From assembly GCF_949628265.1 (NCBI RefSeq), contig NC_088787.1:20326501-20390500 (forward strand): DNA of 64,000 nucleotides, written 5' to 3'. The position numbers and the translations under genes were made by a program. Positions 27,429-39,721 of this stretch are shown piece by piece; position 1 is the first letter of the stretch, and every line of letters begins with the position of its first letter. Source of the DNA: Cloeon dipterum. Taxonomy: Eukaryota; Arthropoda; Insecta; Ephemeroptera; Baetidae. Below the pieces are notes generated by a model, which was not told where the DNA came from, did no database searches, and saw only the letters and a program-made list of their open reading frames with translations.

Positions 27429-28150
27429 TGAGGACGGAATCGGCCGGGCCGGCAGCTGCCAACGGATCCAAATCGCGCGCGGCCAATTGAAACAAACTGG
27501 AAATGAGCCCCGCGAGATTTCGCCATAATAGTGCGCTGAATTCTCGCAGCCAGACTTTGTTTCCATCGGCGGCAGCGCTTTGGACCGCTCTTGTCACGCT
27601 GCCGACTCGAAAAAAGCTCATTTTCAGCACTCTTGTACGGCGTTCGTGTGAGTGTGGGGTGGCGGCGAAACGAAGTGAGTCCATTTACCAGAGTGTGATG
27701 CCTGTTGAATGTACAGAAAGAAAAGTTTTGCTATATGGTTAACTCTGTTATCGTCGTTGTTAGGAAATTCTCTCGTTGTGAAATGAAAAAGCTTAACGTC
27801 ACTTGTTGTTTGCTCCAAACTTTGGACAAAACTGAGCTTTACGCTACACAGCAGCAAGCTGTCGATTTACGTAAGATCATGTTGCAAAAGCTGTTCAAAT
27901 TTAGTATGATTGCCATATTCCGAGAACGCGTTTAATGACTAAATTTTCACAGCTCTGAAACAAATTGTGTCACCGGATCTGTGAAATTTAATTGATGTTT
28001 CCATGGTGATCGCATTCAGATTTAGATGTTCACCATTTTACTTGTACCCTCCCAATGAGCGTTAATTGTTAAAGGTCCCGGCCAACACATAATATGTATA
28101 TTATCTACAATGCTCTCTCTCATTTATTTTTCATTGTTATTAAAGTACGC

Positions 28151-28156
28151 AATAAA
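28151..28156 (+). terminator. Candidate poly(A) signal for the receptor gene
   Basis: AATAAA about 720 bp after the receptor stop codon. This is a reasonable 3' end but not proven. Confidence 0.4.
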
Positions 28157-28638
28157 TTACAAAACTCTTTTTAATTCCTCTGACCTGAGATCATAAAACA
28201 TTATTAAAAGCGACAATTTTATAGCTTGAGGTTTACAGCCTGACTTTGCGTATTTAAATTTTTAACCGGCAGAAGAGAAGCGCTTGCTGAGGTTTAAGCT
28301 GCCTACAAAATAACAATTTCCCGTTGAATACACGCCCTGAAGTGAAATTACTGCAGTTAATTCGATTTGTCGAGTTTTCGCTAAAGAAATGAACCTGACA
28401 AGAGTCGCTTCCCTCGCTCCTTGCAGCGCCGCGTTACAGCAGATAATTGAATTTGGACATGCACGTGATGGAAATATAGCTTCAGGGGGTTGCACTTCAT
28501 CCAGGAGTAAAAATCCAAGGTTTTTAGAATTAATTTTTAATTAGCGAGAGGAGCGCCCCTTTTAATTAGGAAATTATGGGTTTTATCACTATTTCATAGT
28601 TTTCGGTAAAAGATGACAGCGAGGTTATTTATGGTTCG

Positions 28639-28639
<1 letters not shown>

Positions 28640-28699
<60 letters not shown>
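28640..28699. repeat. (AT)n microsatellite
   Basis: About 60 bp of alternating A and T with a single interrupting C. Likely to be length-polymorphic and difficult to assemble. Confidence 0.95.
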
Positions 28700-28860
28700 G
28701 AAGCATGCCTCCTTAATATAAGTCGAAATTTAACAAAATTCAAATTACCATAATTTCTTTCAAAGTGATCGGTTTTTAATAAGCATTAATTTTAACGCCC
28801 ATCGTCCATAACTCGAAAACCATAAAAATCGGAAAGATATTCTTTTTATGACGTTTTCAG

Positions 28861-29799
28861 TGGTCAGCGGTGATGGACTTGACTGTGGACGACCCGGGCC
28901 ACCTGGTAAGACAACCATGGTGAAGCAGGGCTAGATTTGGTGTCGAAATGAACGAATGCGAATCGTTCGGTGGGAATATTGAAACTCTTCAAAGTCGCCT
29001 ATGTGTTCCCGTCCAGCGTTGCGAAGTCCATCCCGATCGACAGACTGAGGCCCGCCTTCATCCTGACACCCAAGCCCCCACAGCCGATTGCTGCGCCTCC
29101 CAAACTCGTCCGAGTCGCACCGACGCCAGAAATTATGCGTTGCGTTCGATCACTATATCCAGGCATCAGTACCTGAGCCAGTCGAACCTGTCCTTGAGCA
29201 GCCAGATCCTCTTGAGCCTACGGTGGCACCAGCTCCAATCGGCAAATTTTCATCCAATTTCAAATTCTGCGTAGCATGGAAATTTTTCTGATTAATAGGT
29301 GGCATAGGTTCGCTCTCCGTTTATTATTATTATTATTATTTTTTGTTGATCTTCAAAATATTGAGTCTATAGATGTGATGTGATGGACGCTCATGATGAT
29401 CAGATTTGACAGATCAAAGAGGAAATTCGTTCGGCGTTGAGGCCTGTGACAGAAGTGAAAGAACGTGAGTTGATGATAAAAAAAAACAAGCATAAAACGC
29501 ACTTCGCCAGGAGTTGGGGTAAAAAACAGAGGGCAAAATCGTTTCGTAGTGCGCAAAACGTATTGATTGCGTGCGAATGAAAGAGCTCTTCTTCATCGGT
29601 TGTACAGCTTTTTACAAGCTTTTGCTTTGAGGAATTTTAAATTCCATTCCATCGCATCGTGCTTCGTTTAATTTCAGATTGTGCAGTCCAGGATAAAATG
29701 GTATTGGGCCACAGCTCGGCAGATCGAACGCGCAAGAGGGACGAAAAAAGCATCCGTGGAATTCCAGCGCTACATCAAATGTTGATTACCGCATTTTAA
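28861..29799 (+). CDS. Candidate multi-exon gene of unknown function (model incomplete)
   Basis: Several segments look exonic. 28861-28905 has TTTTCAG before it and GTAAGA after it. An open proline-rich stretch at about 28970-29280 reads LTPKPPQPIAAPPKL in one frame and ASVPEPVEPVLEQPDPLEP in another. 29413-29464 (IKEEIRSALRPVTEVKE) is bordered by TTTGACAG and a strong GTGAGT donor. 29678-29799 starts after ATTTCAG. The last two join in phase: the C at 29464 plus AT gives His, then CAVQDKMVLGHSSADR continues to GIPALHQMLITAF and stop. That join is the best-supported part. The two frames of the proline-rich part need either an undetected intron or a frameshift, so a decaying pseudogene is possible. 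I recognise no domain and infer no function. Confidence 0.35.
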
Positions 29800-30045
29800 A
29801 TGGACTATTACAAGCTTTTGGGTTAATCAAATATGTCACGCATTCCCACAGCACCCTAATGGCTCATATGTCGAAATCTAGTGGGATGATGAAAGTGACG
29901 ACTAATTTTAGTTAATTATTGATATTCTTTGTTGGTTAACTTTCACTACGTGATCGACACAAATTATGCACATAATATATGAACATACCTTCACAGAGCG
30001 ACAAATTTTATTGTCAATTATCTCTTTTATTAAATCAGGTGTTAC

Positions 30046-30412
30046 TCTAATTGTTAAGGCATTCTCGGGGGTGTCAACGCGGTGGGAGATATTTGAGCAG
30101 TTCGAGGATCTACATATTAATTACTGGCTGCCCAATGTCAGAGGTGACTTTAGTGACCCGAAATGCCCGATAATAGCTCAACGGGCTGGGACCGACGCCG
30201 ACATTTGCTGGTTTTCGCACCTTTCCAGCGGCTTTAGGGAAAAATGATTGGCGTTTCATTCAAAGACGTCGGTGCGGAGAGGTGAAAAGATGACCACATT
30301 GGGACCAAAAGCTCCTTTGCGGCCACTCGGGCCCCATGTTTTCCGCCATTGGGACCCAGGTGAGCTCATAGCACATGGGAAGTGCTGAGCATAGGTTCGA
30401 ATAAAATAAAAT
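30046..30412 (+). repeat. Dispersed repeat, about 370 bp, copy B
   Basis: Best-preserved copy in the window. It runs from AATTGTTAAGGCATTC through GGTGAGCTCATAGCAC to GGTTCGAATAAAATAAAAT. The terminal GGTTCGAA resembles an RNA polymerase III B box, and the tail is A-rich. Both would fit a tRNA-related SINE, although I could not define an A box. No flanking target duplication was recognised. Confidence 0.65.
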
Positions 30413-31159
30413 AAAGTGAATTAAATTTGAGCTTGCCTTTGCTCGCGCACTAATGAAGCAAGATAGTCAGTGAGATGGAAAATTGCAAACTTCTTAAACG
30501 TTAGTCATTTTTTGCTGGAAACTTTATGTAATAAAAGCAGATTTTAAATATTCTCTGCTGAAAAATCCCTATTTTTGCCTTTCTTTTTCATTCATTTTAA
30601 ACTTTCATCGCATCTCTCTTTGATCAATTCGTATTTGGACTTATATTCACATTGATATTCGGGACCTATTTGAATAATAAATGAAAAGCCATAATATGTT
30701 GCCTCTGATATGATTATACACAACAACTGTCAGCCCTCATGCAGTGCCCTCACACCCTCATGAAATATTCTATTTGCACAAATTAACACAATAATTTAAT
30801 TTAATTTCGCGAGTCCATCAATATATATTCTTGTTTATTCTTGCAATGGTTAATACAATAAATACATTAAATATGAAGATTTAAAAGCAAGAAATGCCGA
30901 CCAGCACTGGTAAAATGTAAAGCAAATAAGACGATCATTTTATCATTTACAAAGTAATATCACGCCACACTGAGCTGCAACAATATAATAGAGTCATAAA
31001 AATTTCCTACTTTTATTACTTGATAAAAACAGATAAAACTGATAAAACCAAAAGTAGTAAGCAAGATTTTTTTTGCAAAAAAGAGGGATTCGAAATTTGA
31101 CACCGTTGAGCGGATAACAAGTTCCACAAAGCGGGGCCCATTATGATGGCTTTTATAAA

Positions 31160-31215
31160 ACAGCTCTGCACCAAAGACTAATTGAAACGCTAGACTTTCA
31201 TGCGGTGAGGCCAAA
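31160..31215 (-). repeat. Fragment of the dispersed repeat
   Basis: Short match to copy C in the same orientation, around TTGAAACGCTAGACTTTCATG and TGAGGCCAAA. Probably a truncated copy. Confidence 0.45.
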
Positions 31216-31624
31216 ATACCACCGCTATTATCATTGTTGTTTATTCTTGCCACCCGCAACATGGAAAGAGCAGAGAACAAAAAGCTGATTCAATCGAGCC
31301 TCCTCAATTTCGATAAGGAAAAATCGAATGCCGGCTGTGAAGTTCAAATTCCACCCTGCGACCACATGTTATATAATTTTAAATTCTTTTCTAATGACAA
31401 AATGCATTATTCCAGTCATAAAAACGTGATAATTAATACAGATTTTCTTTATTTATCAATTTCCCAACTAAGCGCCTGATTAATTTTGTAGTTTTTTTTT
31501 CTGTGATCGTGATTCATCGTTTTTTAGAAGAGCGAACAACTGGCGAAAATTCCACGTACAAAAATATAAAAATACATGGGCCTTTGGAGGAAGACAAGTC
31601 CAGAAAAGGAGCAGCTCGTGTTAC

Positions 31625-31760
31625 TGCCCCCCGCACCATCAGGGTCTTTTACTGAAGCGCCATAGACATTAGTCCCATGAAATTAATTCACACACATGCT
31701 AGAAAGGCGCCAACCCGCAAGTATATAGCGAGTCGTAAAGCTTTCGCGAAACCTCCCAAA
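31625..31760 (-). repeat. Fragment of the dispersed repeat
   Basis: Matches part of copy C: CCGCACC, GACATTAGTCCCATGA, CATGCTAGAAAGG and AGTATATAGCGAGTC correspond to its 26140-26240 portion. Confidence 0.45.
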
Positions 31761-32113
31761 TCTGAATGGTCTCGTAATTACAGAGCAAGAGAATCATATA
31801 ATTTAGGCACAAATCAGCCCGCACTTGACTCCAAACATCGCTCGGATTATCACATGGCTAAAAGCACGCAATTCTTAATTGAATTTCAAAAGTCCAACGG
31901 AAAAAATTATAAGAAAAAGTCATACACCCCCGTAGGATTGAGGGTTGACACAGGAATCACAACCCCATCTGTAGCGGGGCGCACGCATCTCGCTCCCGCG
32001 CCTCTGAATCTTCTCCCCCGCTTCCTGCTCCAGCCGCCAGCTCCAGCAGCCTCCTCCGCACTCACGACTACGCTCTAAACACCAGGCAGCACAGGCAGCA
32101 GGTGAAAATAAAC

Positions 32114-32164
32114 ATGGCGCAGCTAGGAGCAGCAAACGCAGGGCACGGCTCGCGGAAAAACTGA
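32114..32164 (+). other. Upstream open reading frame before dispatched
   Basis: A 16-codon frame (MAQLGAANAGHGSRKN then TGA) starts in the good context AAACATGG, about 175 bp before the dispatched start in unspliced sequence. It sits in a GC-rich block ending in a good donor (AGG then GTGAGA at 32231), which is probably a 5' untranslated exon. If the leader is transcribed as I infer, this frame could damp translation of dispatched. Confidence 0.35.
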
Positions 32165-32339
32165 GCTACAGGCCCGACGGCAGCTTCGTTCGCCCTCCCG
32201 AGCGGACGCATCTTCAGCCTGAATGACAGGGTGAGATGACTGAGGTGCTTTATTCCTGACACGAGCCACTGACCACTTTGTAGCAAGGATTTTTATTTTT
32301 CATTATTTTCTTCCAATGCAGGTGACCGTTCTGTCCGAA

Positions 32340-35300
32340 ATGGAAAACGCAGCTGGAGTTTCGCAAAATATCATTTCATCCAGGCGAAGGTTTCACCTGA
32401 GTTTTTCGATGTATGACCTTAACCAGTGCCAAATTTTAACAAATGAAATTAAATGACAATTTCCTTTTGACAGTTCTTCGGTGATTTTTTTGTTGTGGCT
32501 CATCTTGACTGGAATAAGCATTGCTGCCATTGTGATCATTTTAGTCCAGCCTTCCCATGCGCCAGACTTCAGGACTCCTTACATGGTGACAATTTAAATA
32601 TTAATTTGTAGTCAGAGAATCTAATTCGTTTTTGAATAGGGTTTTGAAACGAGATGCACCGTTCTCTCCGGCCGCTCGAACGTCCTGTCGAATCTTGCCG
32701 ATGCTTCCAAGCCTGCAGGATTCATGACAAGCAACCCTGAAGGAAAAAGAGTAGGTCTTCTGAATTAAATCAACACACTTGTTTTAATTCAAAATTAAAA
32801 TCTCTTTACCTAGCTTCAAATCCAGCAAGGACGTATGCACCAGCAGAGACTGGAGTCTTGGCAGCAGTCTCTGTTCAAAGACAACTGGAATGAGCTGCCA
32901 AAAGTAAATTCAGATCGCAACAAATGACACATCAATTTAAGAGATTTATTCCCCTCAGGTGCACACTCATTCGGTATTTGTCAACTCCAACAGCACCGTT
33001 GTCAACCCGGCGCCGTTGCTGCCTCAGAAGGAAATGAAAAACGAAACTTATTCCGTGAGAAACTACTCCATCTCACATGTTTTACCATCAGGTGCGAGTT
33101 TTTTATGAAAAAACTTCGTCTGTTTTTATTTTAATTGTATTTTAGACTCAAGTGTGCTGCAGTCGGACGCTTCGATTACCAAAGATAGTGATGTTGGACA
33201 CGTTACCATGAAGGAATATGACGATGAAGACAATGACGAGCACTACGGGACAGTGCACAACCACGCTCACAAAAAATCCCTCTTCTGTGGACAACCAAGT
33301 AATAAACAATTTAATTTATTTTTATCCATACGGGAGCTCAAATTTTTGCATGAATCTTAAATGAAAAGTAAAATGAAGCAATAATGCGACGTGGCATCTT
33401 GTTTATTATTTGAAATTTAAATCATTTCTGTCTTCACAGCGATGTCACATGCTCGAATCATTATTTCGCACTCGCTGGAGGGTCAGACCCTTTGGAAGCT
33501 GGATGTGGTGAAGGAGTTGTGCAGGTTGGAAAAAGAAATTGAGCACTTGTACTCAGACATCTGCGAAAACATGGATCCTGGCAAGTGCTGCCCCATGTGG
33601 AGTCTCACTCGCTACCTCACGCTGGCCAGCAACAAGTCCTCATGCGACCATCTCACAGTACGTCCTATACAATTATTTATTTAATTATTTAAAGCGAGTT
33701 TTATTGGATGATGACTGGCCTGCTCCACAACTAATGAAAATTAGTAGGGTTGGGAATTAATAAAGACTATATTTATTTTTCTGGGCGTCCGAAGTTCTTT
33801 TAGGCATCAATTTTAAGTTCCAATATCGTCTAAATCCCCTGAACTCGCCTCTAAACCTAAAATTGCTCACTTTTTTACTGTTTTAATTTTTTCAGAACCT
33901 TTTCAATGAAAAATCAACTAAGTTTGTTATCAAATTTATAAATTTCTTCAAATTATTTTTTATTACACACTTCCTTGTGTATATCAATGATTTCCCCCGA
34001 TAAATTATGATTTTATCATGTTAAATATAAAGTAATTTGTTCTTTACTAAGACCAATTTTAAGAACTAGTTTAGATTTTTTAGTTTACCAAATGCATCTA
34101 TGATCTGAGGCATTTTCTTAGACATTTTTGGCATCTGTTTTATCAAAGGACAATTTTTTATTAATTTTATTTTAACTGTTTTCTTTGATGCAGGAGGATG
34201 ATCTGCTGAACTGCGCAGAGCTACTGCAAGTGTGCACGCAGCACTTCCACAACCTGGAACTGGAGTGCATTGAAGAGGAAGGCACGTGCCAACTGGCGCC
34301 TATGAGGTGCACCAGGAACTCCATTGTCCATGGACTGATGAACTTAATTTTCGATATAGGATTTCTACCTCCAAACGTGAGCTTCATTTTATTCTGCCTA
34401 AACTTAAGCTGATTCAAAATTCTAACCTACAGTCCAGTGAGCAAAGCAAGCATACACTCAAGTACATCCAGATCATACTTCCTATCGCCAAAAGTACAAA
34501 GAGCTATGATTTTTTCAACCAAATCAACACGCTACCACACGCTAGATATAAGGAGATTAAAATAGTCGCCATGGATTTGGGTAAATAATTTAAAACATAA
34601 ATTTATTTTTACTTATTTAACTTATTGAAATCGGATTTTGTTTTATTCCAGGCCTGGATGACTACATTTTTGACAAGATCCTCGTACGAGACTCGATTCG
34701 AATTTCAATTTTAGTCACGATTTTGTTACTGGTCATATTGCTTATTTTCATTCGCTCCCTGCTGATGATCTTTTTCGGCCTGCTGAACATTTTCTTCAGT
34801 CTGGCGATCAGCTACTGGATTTACTGCGAGACTCTTGGCGCTGAACGGTTTCCTTTCCTCAATCTAATGGCTGCTCTTCTCTTGCTAGGTATATTTCAAT
34901 ATCCAATGTCTTATGCATCATTAGAAATTTTCCTCTGCGTAGCTATCGGGACAGACGACCTGCTATTCATCTCGCACAGCTGGCAAGACCACTGCGATCT
35001 CAAGATCAGGGACAAGCTATTTAGCCTGATGCCGCTCTGGTTTTCCGTCACAGCCACATCGGTTACCACCGCGGCCGCCATGTTTTCTGCCAAACTCAGT
35101 TCTGTCACGTCCATCGCTCTCTTCAGGTACTTACCTGATAATATTGGGCTTATGATTTGTCAAATTTACCAGTTGAATTTTTATATCATTACAAACTATG
35201 TTTTTATTATATAAAACTGCATGAATTTATTTGATTTGGCGTTTTCCAGACGGGTTATAAAATCTAGAATTTATTCAAAATAAACATTCAGTCTTAAAAA

Positions 35301-38300
35301 TTAAAGTAGATTCAGATTTGAAATAAATTTCTTAGTCGAATCCCAGCCAACTTGGACATAAAATCTGTCAAATTTGCTAATTTCTTTCCTCTGTTATTGA
35401 ATAATCTGTTGCACATCATCTTACTTTCTCTCTCCTTTCCAACAATTTTGATTATAGATTTAATAGATATTTGTATAATATCTTGAATCGGAGGCCTTTT
35501 TATTTGTTAATTTATTTCATTTTTAATTTTCATTCAATTCTTTTCAACATGCCCATGAATGACGAGAAGATTTTTGCTTCACAGATAGCTATTACTTTTG
35601 AATTTCAGTATATTTGCTGGATCTACAATAATCATCCACTGGATGATGACCATGTTCTGGATGATACCGTCGGTGATTTTGTCGGAAATGCTCCTCAAAA
35701 TATTCAGTATTCAAAAATCCATCAAGTTTCCATGTTCGGAAAAATTTTGCGGTGGCTGTCAGAAGTTCATCTGCGCTCTAAAGGTAACAATTCTAATTTA
35801 GCACCCTGACTCTCCACAAATTTTCTTTAAATTTGCAGACAGCTATTGTGTGGGTCATAACCAGAACGGCATTTATCTGCATTATTTTCATGATTTTGAC
35901 GGCAGCTGCTTCGTCCTATGTCCTTTTGATCCACCCTCGGCTGCAGGCGCCCAACTCCAAAACGTTCCCGCTTTTTGGACCAAACCACCCCTTTGAAAGG
36001 TATGTTATTTTAGTGTCAAAGTAGGATTTTCACCAAAATGCTACGAACTGTAGGTATCAAGCGGATTTCACAGAGAGTTTCTGGTTCGAGAGGCGAGAAA
36101 AGTCGTCCAGAGACATTCTGCCTCTGACCTGGGTTTGGGGTTTGAAGCCCATCGACTCTAGAGACATCCTCAACCCAAGTTCAAGACCTAATGGTTCCTC
36201 ACTGGTTTTTGACCGCACTTTTGATATTACGAAACCAAAAGCCCAGGTAAATCCAAGCCTCTCAATAAAAATCACGCCTTTCAATTCTTTTGCTAGCAAT
36301 TTCTGCTCCGTTTTTGCCGACAACTGAAAAAACAGCCATTCTACAAGTCGGTGATCGGCCCGCTGCTGCAGAACTGCTTCCTCGAGTCGCTTATCACCTA
36401 CATGAACCGCAAATGCCACGACCCGTTTAGCGACCATGACCGCAAACCCTGTTGCGGCACCTCCAAGTTTCCGTTCGCACCGAAAACGTTCTCCATCTGT
36501 CTGGAGAGGGCCATGAAGGACCTGCACAGTACGCCAGCTCAGTTTTTCATGCCATCCTTGGCTGGACCCAAGTTTGACATGCGCCACCAAGGCAATTTGT
36601 CCGTGCCGAAAGCTGTCGTTGTCCAATACGACTCGTCCAGGGAGTTTTCCCAGTCTTTTCAGCAGATGGATGATTTTTTCCAAGAGGTTAGTCTCCTTTG
36701 TTGTTTTAAACTTGCTATATATTTGTAAACACAAAGTAATTGCCATAATAATAGGAACTCGACTACTTATTTATATTTTTTAATTTTTATAGCTGTGAAA
36801 GTTAGACGAATTTTTGCTCTGGTATTTTCAGGGTTTAGCTTTTCAATTATCTATAAAAAGCAATTTTTCACAATTTGTACGCAATCATGTTTACTCATCA
36901 ATTTAAAACTATAAATATTATAGTAAATTTACAAAAGCCCGATTTTTTAATAATTAAAGGTTGAAGTGTGGACGGTTAAAATGATGAAAACGGCGCCGCT
37001 GTCTATGAAAAACGGCTTCTTCACGTCAGACCTGAAGTTCTACGACCTGCAGAGCGCCCTGATGACTGAGTCAGTAACCTCAGTGATCGTAGCGGCCAGC
37101 ATCTGTGCCATGATCTTGTACCTGTCGACATTCAACTTGGTGGTGACGCTGCTGGCCGCGTTCTCCGTCTACACAATTCTGGCGTCGTCGCTGGCCACCC
37201 TAGCGCTGCTGGGCTGGCGGCTCAACATCCTCGAGTCGCTGGCCGTGACCATGGCGGCCGGACTGAGCGTTGACTTCGTGCTGCACTATGCCATCAAGTA
37301 CAACGGCCACCTGGAACGCGAGCAGCGCATCAAGCACCTCGTCTTCAAGAACATCTCGCCCATGTTCGGCGCCGCGCTCACAGCCCTTGTCACCGGCCTC
37401 ATGTTGCTGACCAGCGAGCTGCTGGCCCTCAACCAGATCGGTACCTTCATCCTCGACCTCACGCTCCACTCCATCTTCGTCGCCAACTTCGGCTTCCTGC
37501 CGCTGCTCTACAAGTTCGGCCCCGGCTACAAGACTGACTTGGAGTTTTGCCAGAAGCTCTTGTTCACAGCCACAGAGTTTCAGGATGAGACCAACGTCAC
37601 CAGTCAGGTAATTTAGCAGTTTTATTGTGTTACTTTATTTTATCATCTCAGAAAGATTGAATTATTGCTAAATCTTTAAAAGACCTCTTGACTAGAGGTC
37701 TTCATTATCAGTTGCGTATTTTGAGTGATTATTGGCTCAGAGGGGCAGAGGACAACTTTTCTCCATCACATTCAATTCTTTTTTACGGTTGTTAAAGGTC
37801 GTTGAATTTTAATTTGAAGGCTGTTGAGAGGAGTAATGTGGATATTGTAGGGGTGAGGTTATGACTAACGTGACTAACAAAATAAATGTAATTTTATTCA
37901 ATTATTAGTTAAACGGGCTTAAATTTTCAAAGCAACATGATTGTTATTGTTATTAACTGTCTTCAAAATTTTATTTTAAAGCGTTTTTTAACCCTTATAA
38001 AGATTTTATTACTTCTTCTGAATCGCTAAGATATTTATTAATTTTACCTCTCTCATTGACAAATATTAGAATTTTTCTATTTTTAGAATTTTTAATTCCT
38101 CTCACCTTAATAAGTTGGCCATATTTATTCTGCGTCCTAATTACTTGTATATGCAAGGTTTGCCAATTTCGCACTGCGCAAAAATGGACCACTGGATTTT
38201 GCGCTTAAACCAACCAGGAAAACCAGAATTTTTTACCATTTTTTCCAAAATTGAAACCTTCAAACAGTAGAAATTATGAAAAATGATTTGAAATTTTAAA

Positions 38301-38857
38301 AAATCACAATTTTGTGAATTCAGTGCTAGACTTAAATTTTATGTTTGGTCTTCCAACATTTATCTAGCATTTTTATGCCTGTTTTGGAAAACCCTAAAAT
38401 GAGTATTTTTTGCCATGTTTCTGGCAATATGTGGTGTTTTGCGCACCATGTTTAAATGTAATCAAATATACCAGAAGAAATTAACAAAATACATTAAATT
38501 AAGAATACTTTCCTTTGTACAATTTATAACTCACGTGTATGTTTGATTTTCATAATCTTGCAGGCTCCGCTCTCTGAATCCAACTCCGTCACCTTGACTG
38601 GTTTAGCGCCAATGGTCCCAGAGCTGCACGAACTGGAGAACATGTCTCCGACATTTTTGGAGGACCCCACTCAGCGAGATCACATTTTTGACACCATGCT
38701 TGCTGGTGCGTTCAAGTCAACAAAAAAGGATTAATTAAAATAAACTCGAATTTTCGCAGGTTCTAATGCCCCCAGTTGTCTGGACAAAAAGGCGTCGTCA
38801 GTGATGAAGAAAACAAACTGCACGACCCTGGAGCCTCTTCTCCAGGAGCGTCACTGA
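32340..38857 (+). CDS. disp: Dispatched, Hedgehog-release RND/SSD membrane protein, 1135 aa
   Basis: Exons: 32340-32410, 32474-32585, 32640-32750, 32814-32903, 32959-33091, 33146-33298, 33440-33657, 34194-34376, 34433-34580, 34652-34888, 34943-35126, 35609-35783, 35839-35999, 36054-36246, 36336-36686, 36960-37607, 38564-38705, 38760-38857. All phases agree; Drosophila Disp is of similar length. The first helix (residues about 26-50) is followed by PDFRTPYMGFETRCT, the Dispatched signature. Loop 1 holds CCPMWSLTRYLTLASNKSSC. The sterol-sensing block (about 410-600) contains AIGTDDLLFI in TM4, aligned to the GADD motif of Dispatched. The second half has AAGLSVDFVLHYAIKY in TM10. These acidic residues line the ion path that powers release of lipid-modified Hedgehog from producing cells. 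Start choice: no upstream in-frame ATG before a stop. The short tail after TM12 is low complexity. Call firm. Confidence 0.95.
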
Positions 38858-39721
38858 ACTTAGCCCTTTCGTACTACTCGTCTTCGCACAAAAATCTCAA
38901 TTTTAGCAACCACCTAGCTCTACTTGCTACTTGAGGTCAGAACTCATCAGTGTTAAGGTCTCTGTACTTCCATGTCAATTATTTGCTGTTCTATAATGTC
39001 AGGGCCCTACGGTTGATCTCACGACACTCCTCTTAGCTTTTAAGAAGCCGTCCGTGGCAACTGTTGGCATCAGTGTTTGGTGTCTTTTCTCTCTGTCTTT
39101 CTCTCAACGTAGTATTGACTCTTGATCATGTCAATCGATGTTAGCATTCCTGTGCTGAGAGATATTAAAAGTAACACTTTTTGCTCATTTCCACATTCCA
39201 TATTGCTGGCCAAATGTATTTATGTTTAAGCGATACATTGCATTTTTATCGTTTGCATGGAGAAGACTCGTTTCCAGTGCAGTCAAAGACTGCTTTTTAT
39301 TTATTATCAATTTGCTACCATACGTACTTATTAAAGCTCAAATGTTAACTATGGTTGTGATATATACGATAAGACCGGATAAGACAAATTACAATATTTT
39401 GTTGCCGAATAAACTGATTAGGAAAAATTTTAAGCCATTTTTCCACATTGAAAGATTCGAACAATGACCTGAACTTGTGGCAAATGTGTAAACTATAAAC
39501 TACTTGTAATCAATGTCGAGATTTACTGCAGCTATTTAACGTGTATGGACAACAACAAACTGCTGCTTGGTTTAAAAAAGAGTTGTCTCAATATGACGTG
39601 TTGTAATGATAAGCGGAAATAAAATCAATTTAAAACATAATTTCTTGCGTTTCAGTCAGTTTAATTAAAAACTTGTTAGTTGAATAATTACATCTATGGA
39701 GGTCTGCTGCACTAATCCTAC
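38858..39721. other. Shared 3' region of dispatched and mRpS10
   Basis: Holds the 3' untranslated region of dispatched (signal AATAAA at 39618-39623). The end of mRpS10 comes from the other strand, where a weak ATTAAA lies near 39660. The two transcripts meet tail to tail and may overlap by a few tens of bases. Confidence 0.5.
39618..39623 (+). terminator. Poly(A) signal of dispatched
   Basis: AATAAA about 760 bp after the dispatched stop and about 100 bp before the mRpS10 stop on the other strand. Confidence 0.55.

Larger units (their letters stand above)
27429..28860. other. Receptor 3' region and intergenic DNA
   Basis: After the receptor stop there is 3' untranslated-like sequence with a plausible AATAAA at 28151-28156. 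An (AT)n tract lies at 28640-28699. No supported coding exon was found. Confidence 0.45.
29800..31999. other. Intergenic DNA with repeat copies
   Basis: Contains copy B of the dispersed repeat and two fragments of the same family. Otherwise it is AT-rich sequence with no supported exon. Confidence 0.5.

Noticed and set aside
27067-27684. 205-aa minus-strand open frame
   Set aside because: It is antisense to the last receptor exon and its GC-rich flank. No domain is recognisable, and the plus-strand exon joins in phase to the receptor.
30380-30412. tRNA-like sequence around GGTTCGAA
   Set aside because: No cloverleaf or A box could be formed around it. It is better explained as the 3' part of the dispersed repeat.
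31677-32078. 133-aa plus-strand frame before dispatched
   Set aside because: Its first part overlaps a dispersed-repeat fragment, and the rest is GC-rich leader sequence. No similarity, and it does not join in phase to dispatched.
36057-36746. 229-aa minus-strand open frame
   Set aside because: It is antisense to dispatched exons 14 and 15, whose plus-strand reading has clear family similarity and splice phase.
38100-38460. Possible MITE in the dispatched intron before exon 17, with GCGCAAAA-like ends
   Set aside because: The inverted match is short and imperfect and no target duplication was found.
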